Assembly (NCBI GenBank): GCA_038087015.1
Contig: JASBNA010000003.1
Location: forward strand, 1,116,001-1,180,000
DNA: 64,000 nt
Direction of reading: 5' to 3'
DNA from: Cerrena zonata
Lineage: Eukaryota; Basidiomycota; Agaricomycetes; Polyporales; Cerrenaceae
Part shown: piece by piece, positions 58,801 to 64,000 of the stretch
Layout of the letters: each line of letters starts with the position of its first letter
How positions within the stretch are numbered: the first letter of the stretch is position 1
The notes under the pieces: generated by a model
The model's input: the letters and a program-made list of their open reading frames with translations, nothing else
What the model was told of the DNA's origin: nothing
Databases searched by the model: none
Position numbers and translations under genes: made by a program

Positions 58801-61548
58801 CGGCTCTCAACCGCGGGAGATCTTGTACAGCTCTATGACGAATACCCAGAGTGGTCTCGTGGACATCGGAGACTGAAGTACGCGGAGGGAGAAGGAATTG
58901 ACCATGTTAGTCCAACGTTCTTCAAGGGGGACATGGTGGTCGAGAGAGTACATCTCAACAACGTATGGAACTCTGGCTGTGTTGCTGCCCAACAGTGTCT
59001 CAAGAAGTTCAATGTCAAATTTGACATTAACACAGCCTTGGACGAACAAGGAGTGGACTTCTTGCTACCCAATGGAGGTGGGAAGTATCCAGGTGTATCT
59101 GCGGAGCCAGACCGTTCAATACCTGTTGAAGAAGCTGAGGCGAACGTACCAGAACTGGATACAGTGCAAACCTTGGACTCACTGGCAGGTGATCCTTTCG
59201 GGTTTTCCCCCAATAATCTTATTGTTGGATTTGATAAGAACGGTCAGCTCAAGACTGCGGACGAGAGCAATGAGGATTGGCTTGAGGTTCCTAGCGAAGA
59301 TGGAAGACGATCAAAGCCTGTGCACAAGTCCTCGATCATGTCTTATCTATTCTGTTCAAAACTTCCTAAGTTATGTGTTGATCGCCTTCTTCGTGTTCGT
59401 GGCTATACACGAGACTTCCGCAAACCCACCTCGACTAGTTCTTGCACCCCTGGAGAAGGCACAATCGTGATCGGCGACACTGCAATTGCACCATTCCGCT
59501 CTGGCGATTTGGTTGCACTAGGCGTCATGAAGGTCACAACACTCACCTACAAGAATGCGAGAGTGGAAGAAGTCAGTCTCGATAAGCTAGAAGATAAGGA
59601 GTCAGATGTGGTCGTGACAGGACAGATGCTTTGTATGGAGCAAATTGTACCGGTCAGTGAAAGTGATTTGGGCACCGACTCAGACAATCCAGAGATAGGT
59701 ATGTCTACAAGTCTCTTGAGATATTACTTCATAAATTTAAATTATCTATATTAATTAGAGCCATCGATTCCGAGCCCAAGTCAACCCGAATGGGTTTGGA
59801 CGGGAAAGTTTGTACAACTACAAAGACCCGCAAACTCACCGCAGCTGGGAACACGAACCTCACTCTTGGTTCGAGCTCCTGGCCACCTTGTTCACGCCCT
59901 CAATATGCCTCCCATCGCTGCATCAATTTTGCCGAAGAATATTCAAGAATCATTACTAGCACTGGATCGTAGCCCAAATTTTAGGCTTCATAAAAGTAAG
60001 GTCAAATTTTATAAAAAGTCTCTTACAAAAGATAATTTTAAGCACCTAAAAATTGTCAAAAAATGTAGAATTTCAGCAGAATTTGATGAATCATAAAATC
60101 CTTGGTTAATTCAGACTTTTGTATCTAATTTTTAGACTTTAGAAATATTAAATTTTTGCCTATTTTTTATTAGAGAAAAGTTTAGTATGCAAAATTCAAA
60201 ATTTTGATATGCTTTTATTTCTCTAGAAATCATAATATAATTGTATATATCAAAATAAAGTGTTATAAATAGAGAGCCTAGAGAGAAGATATAGACTACT
60301 ATTGTTGGTAAATCATAGTCTCTGTCAATTATACTATCTGATAAAGATATTTAAGCATGCAATATCACTGATCTTTCCAAATTAGCAGTTTAAATTTTAT
60401 ATTACTTTTGGAGAAACAAAAGCATATCAAAATTTTGAATTTTGCATACTAAACTTTTCTCTAATAAAAAATAGGCAAAAATTTAATATTTCTAAAGTCT
60501 AAAAATTAGATACAAAAGTCTGAATTAACCAAGGATTTTATGATTCATCAAATTCTGCTGAAATTCTACATTTTTTGACAATTTTTAGGTGCTTAAAATT
60601 ATCTTTTGTAAGAGACTTTTTATAAAATTTGACCTTACTTTTATGAAGCCTAAAATTTGGGCTACGGTCCAGTGTAGCCCAAGCACTCCCTGCATCGCTA
60701 TCAGTCAGCCAGGACTGCTTCCAACAACTATTATCTATGCTCTTTGCTGGTGAGGATACTCCTCTCTTGCCAAATGTGCTTGATAAGCACGGATGTACTG
60801 AGAAAAATGCATTCCCCTACCGGTCCCAAACCCGTCAACCATGTTTCATTCTCGAGAATGCGTCTCGATCAATTGCCACAAAGCTAGCATCCGGTTCCGA
60901 AGGCAAATACCAATGCCACCAGTGCCATGCTTCCATCGAGATCGACCGAATGCGAAGTCACGTAGGCCAGCACATCTTGTGCCGTCTTCTCGGGGTACCG
61001 GAGAATTCACTACATGAGCAGGTACGTGTCGTCTACTATTTGTCAGATTATTTCCTAAGTTACGGTTCCCATATTAGATACAACATTGCCAGCCATGCGG
61101 GTTTTGTGGTCGTGACACATGCACAATCGACCTCAAGAAATCCCGCAATGCCTTCAAAGTCATCTCGTCTTGTCCCTACGCATCTGAGTTCAAACTCGGA
61201 AATGCCAAGAAGTCATCTAAGCGACAGCCGTGCACCAATGTTCCAATACATTGCTCAATATGTGATATCGACCCAAAAACTAAGTGTCGACCTGTATTCT
61301 GGAAATTCAATATCTTCCATCACATACAAACAGTGCATCCGGCACACTGGAGCAACTCATCCCAACGCACTCAGAACCTTCCATCTTCCTTTGTTGATGT
61401 CCTCTCGGTCTCTGACTTCGAGCTTCAGGAGATTGTACCACTTCGCTCCCGACCATACCCAGTTCCAGCCACGACCACTCTCCTTTCACAATGTGAACCC
61501 GTTCACAACGATAATCCTCATGCTCGCAAGCGCATTAGAGTTTCATAA
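55831..61548 (+). pseudogene. zinc-finger, P-element-like transposase gene of copy A, interrupted by a MITE
   Basis: Exons on the plus strand encode a protein of well over 1000 residues. The N-terminal part has a zinc-finger-like CPFCYAAVQ, FHLRKHTNSVAC. The core keeps the spacing of P-type RNase-H transposases: EIDNIAVKQGVQW (57636, first Asp) followed by MVGPCREH, WTVDTDGGTALRG (57984-57992, second Asp), PDGKHVLKR (58132-58155; compare D-P-x-H-x-x-K in P transposase) and SDRLEEMFAEVR (58720-58755; compare D-x-L-E-x-x-F). The C-terminal part has two Cys/His clusters (YQCHQCHAS, SHVGQHILC; CGFCGRDTC and CSICDIDPKTKC). The MITE at 59960-60674 splits the exon after KNIQESLLA. The start is uncertain: the first ATG of the long frame is 55831, but an acceptor at 55810 suggests an upstream exon. 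The same protein type is known to me from many mushroom genomes as hypothetical proteins. The P relationship is inference. Confidence 0.7.
59957..60677 (+). mobile_element. 715-bp CACTA-type MITE with 3-bp target duplication
   Basis: Element 59960-60674, flanked by TAG (59957-59959 and 60675-60677). The ends read CACTGGATCG and, inverted, CACTGGACCG; the terminal inverted repeats are 257 bp (59960-60216 and 60418-60674) with one mismatch seen. The 201-bp centre is very A/T-rich and has no coding capacity, so it depends on a transposase elsewhere. The empty site ATTACTAGCCCAAGC is preserved in inverted copy B (about 62809), which fixes boundaries and duplication exactly. CACTG ends and a 3-bp duplication fit the CACTA/EnSpm (CMC) superfamily. 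Confidence 0.9.
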
Positions 61549-61658
61549 GTTTGTATTGTCCTATCTAATTCTTGGAATCATACTTCTTGCTGTATAATGA
61601 ACACTGTTTTTACGGACATATTGCTTATAATATGTATTTCTTCGATGTATCTACTACT

Positions 61659-61835
61659 CAAGGGTCGTTCGAAACTGTAATTCATGAAATGTACCCCCTC
61701 CAACTGTCGAACAGGACCCCGGGTAGTCACCAACCCTGGAACCCTCGAGGCGCGCAAACCACACGCTGCTATTGGTCAGAGCAATCGCTACGTCATGTCA
61801 AGAAAATACGAGTACGATACAATGTATAGTAGTAG
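61659..61835 (+). repeat. 177-bp direct repeat X, right copy, in the loop of the palindrome
   Basis: Same as 55215-55391 with one substitution seen. Its last 8 bp (AGTAGTAG) are also the start of the right arm, so X2 lies exactly between the 3' ends of copies A and B. Confidence 0.9.
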
Positions 61836-64000
61836 ATACATCGAAGAAATACATATTATAAGCAATATGTCCGTAAAAACAGTGTTCATTATACAGCAAG
61901 AAGTATGATTCCAAGAATTAGATAGGACAATACAAACTTATGAAACTCTAATGCGCTTGCGAGCATGAGGATTATCGTTGTGAACGGGTTCACATTGTGA
62001 AAGGAGAGTGGTCGTGGCTGGAACTGGGTATGGTCGGGAGCGAAGTGGTACAATCTCCTGAAGCTCGAAGTCAGAGACCGAGAGGACATCAACAAAGGAA
62101 GATGGAAGGTTCTGAGTGCGTTGGGATGAGTTGCTCCAGTGTGCCGGATGCACTGTTTGTATGTGATGGAAGATATTGAATTTCCAGAATACAGGTCGAC
62201 ACTTAGTTTTTGGGTCGATATCACATATTGAGCAATGTATTGGAACATTGGTGCACGGCTGTCGCTTAGATGACTTCTTGGCATTTCCGAGTTTGAACTC
62301 AGATGCGTAGGGACAAGACGAGATGACTTTGAAGGCATTGCGGGATTTCTTGAGGTCGATTGTGCATGTGTCACGACCACAAAACCCGCATGGCTGGCAA
62401 TGTTGTATCTAATATGGGAACCGTAACTTAGGAAATAATCTGACAAATAGTAGACGACACGTACCTGCTCATGTAGTGAATTCTCCGGTACCCCGAGAAG
62501 ACGGCACAAGATGTGCTGGCCTACGTGACTTCGCATTCGGTCGATCTCGATGGAAGCATGGCACTGGTGGCATTGGTATTTGCCTTCGGAACCGGATGCT
62601 AGCTTTGTGGCAATTGATCGAGACGCATTCTCGAGAATGAAACATGGTTGACGGGTTTGGGACCGGTAGGGGAATGCATTTTTCTCAGTACATCCGTGCT
62701 TATCAAGCACATTTGGCAAGAGAGGAGTATCCTCACCAGCAAAGAGCATAGATAATAGTTGTTGGAAGCAGTCCTGGCTGACTGATAGCGATGCAGGGAG
62801 TGCTTGGGCTAGTAATGATTCTTGAATATTCTTCGGCAAAATTGATGCAGCGATGGGAGGCATATTGAGGGCGTGAACAAGGTGGCCAGGAGCTCGAACC
62901 AAGAGTGAGGTTCGTGTTCCCAGCTGCGGTGAGTTTGCGGGTCTTTGTAGTTGTACAAACTTTCCCGTCCAAACCCATTCGGGTTGACTTGGGCTCGGAA
63001 TCGATGGCTCTAATTAATATAGATAATTTAAATTTATGAAGTAATATCTCAAGAGACTTGTAGACATACCTATCTCTGGATTGTCTGAGTCGGTGCCCAA
63101 ATCACTTTCACTGACCGGTACAATTTGCTCCATACAAAGCATCTGTCCTGTCACGACCACATCTGACTCCTTATCTTCTAGCTTATCGAGACTGACTTCT
63201 TCCACTCTCGCATTCTTGTAGGTGAGTGTTGTGACCTTCATGACGCCTAGTGCAACCAAATCGCCAGAGCGGAATGGTGCAATTGCAGTGTCGCCGATCA
63301 CGATTGTGCCTTCTCCAGGGGTGCAAGAACTAGTCGAGGTGGGTTTGCGGAAGTCTCGTGTATAGCCACGAACACGAAGAAGGCGATCAACACATAACTT
63401 AGGAAGTTTTGAACAGAATAGATAAGACATGATCGAGGACTTGTGCACAGGCTTTGATCGTCTTCCATCTTCGCTAGGAACCTCAAGCCAATCCTCATTG
63501 CTCTCGTCCGCAGTCTTGAGCTGACCGTTCTTATCAAATCCAACAATAAGATTATTGGGGGAAAACCCGAAAGGATCACCTGCCAGTGAGTCCAAGGTTT
63601 GCACTGTATCCAGTTCTGGTACGTTCGCCTCAGCTTCTTCAACAGGTATTGAACGGTCTGGCTCCGCAGATACACCTGGATACTTCCCACCTCCATTGGG
63701 TAGCAAGAAGTCCACTCCTTGTTCGTCCAAGGCTGTGTTAATGTCAAATTTGACATTGAACTTCTTGAGACACTGTTGGGCAGCAACACAGCCAGAGTTC
63801 CATACGTTGTTGAGATGTACTCTCTCGACCACCATGTCCCCCTTGAAGAACGTTGGACTAACATGGTCAATTCCTTCTCCCTCCGCGTACTTCAGTCTCC
63901 GATGTCCACGAGACCACTCTGGGTATTCGTCATAGAGCTGTACAAGATCTCCCGCGGTTGAGAGCCGTTGTGCGAGCTGTGAGATGTCACAATTTGAATC
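61836..64000 (-). mobile_element. P-like DNA transposon, copy B (inverted, 5' part beyond window)
   Basis: Inverted copy of element A, 3' end at about 61836, continuing past the right edge. It lacks the MITE. Only the 3' part is visible, corresponding to 58768 onward in copy A. Confidence 0.85.
61938..64000 (-). CDS. transposase-like protein of copy B, C-terminal part, frame uninterrupted
   Basis: Visible exons: 64000 down to the GT donor near 63069, about 63010-62464, and about 62407-61938 with stop at 61938. They read the same as copy A (VERVHLNNVWNSGCVAAQQC, WVWTGKFVQLQRPA), but NIQESLLA continues without a break into QALPASLSVSQDCFQQ. The C-terminal zinc-binding clusters follow (YQCHQCHASIEIDRMRSH; QPCGFCGRDTC). 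The DDE-like core lies beyond the window, so activity cannot be judged, but this copy is the better candidate for an intact gene. Confidence 0.75.

Larger units (their letters stand above)
55392..61658 (+). mobile_element. large P-like DNA transposon, copy A
   Basis: The interior begins directly after repeat X with the same 33 bp with which X begins (55392-55424), so the true outer end may be here or at the start of X. It carries one transposase-like gene and ends at 61658 with CTACTACT. From 58768 to 61658 it is repeated inverted as copy B on the other side of a 169-bp loop. Subterminal short repeats (GCAGTTTCATG-like, 55485-55510) may be transposase sites. No target-site duplication can be defined because copy B runs off the window. 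Confidence 0.75.
58768..64000. repeat. large inverted repeat (palindrome) with 169-bp loop
   Basis: Left arm 58768-61658 and right arm 61828-64000, reaching the window edge. Paired coordinates sum to 122768 outside the MITE and to 123486 inside it; the difference of 718 is the MITE plus its 3-bp duplication. Apart from the MITE I saw no mismatch between the arms, and all translated blocks agree. Confidence 0.92.

Noticed and set aside
59960..60674. Small open frames inside the A/T-rich MITE
   Set aside because: They lie in the inverted repeats, are short and have no similarity to transposases.
1..64000. tRNA or rRNA genes, CRISPR arrays, telomeric repeats
   Set aside because: No T-loop-type GGTTCGAATCC block with matching stems, no rRNA blocks, no regularly spaced short repeats and no telomere repeat runs were found.

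Overview
The window is nuclear DNA from a basidiomycete fungus, most likely a mushroom-forming agaricomycete. Genes are close together on both strands and cut by many short (about 45-60 bp) GT-AG introns. Several families are typical of this group: a DUF7918-type protein, a fungal opsin-related protein, and a large zinc-finger transposase-like family that I know from mushroom genomes. No complete transposon lies in the first 55 kb.

Layout. 1-8.9 kb: PUS4 (minus, runs off the left edge), a diverged three-copy repeat, an aldo/keto reductase, a DUF7918-type gene and an opsin-related membrane protein without the retinal lysine. 9-15 kb: an unrecognised low-complexity protein, the ESCRT-III protein CHM7/CHMP7 and a single-pass membrane protein. 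15-23.3 kb: a Crb2/53BP1-type checkpoint mediator, a chromodomain protein and a glutathione transferase. 23.6-33.3 kb: KAR5/Tht1 (karyogamy), RAD54, LIN1/CD2BP2 and a PQ-loop vacuolar transporter. 33.6-35.4 kb: a secreted protein made of eleven tandem repeats with dibasic sites, a candidate Kex2-processed repeat protein. 36.8-46.1 kb: a LisH-CTLH-CRA protein, a leucine-rich single-exon protein, RPL7 with an intronic C/D snoRNA, MED16, a PAC3-like proteasome chaperone and NCE101. 46.4-55.1 kb: NAA25/MDM20, RFA2 (RPA32), a short-chain dehydrogenase and a second, divergent RPA32-like gene.

From 55.2 kb to the right edge the window is transposon DNA. One copy (A, plus strand) of a large element encodes a protein with zinc fingers and a DDE-like core that resembles P-element transposases. 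It is followed by a second, inverted copy (B) that runs off the window. The arms are about 2.2 kb and look identical, except that copy A carries a 715-bp AT-rich MITE. The MITE begins CACTG, has 257-bp terminal inverted repeats and is flanked by a TAG duplication; copy B shows the empty site.

DNA-repair and S-phase genes are frequent here (Crb2-like, RAD54, RFA2 and its paralogue). The RFA2 and RAD54 promoters carry ACGCGT (MCB) sites, so G1/S control is likely. Five otherwise conserved genes (RAD54, LIN1, the PQ-loop gene, NAA25 and the RFA2 paralogue) have small frame breaks, mostly at or beside short homopolymers. These may be assembly indels or real lesions, and their coordinates should be read with that in mind. 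Exon boundaries were worked out by eye; where I added up exon lengths, the total was a whole number of codons.
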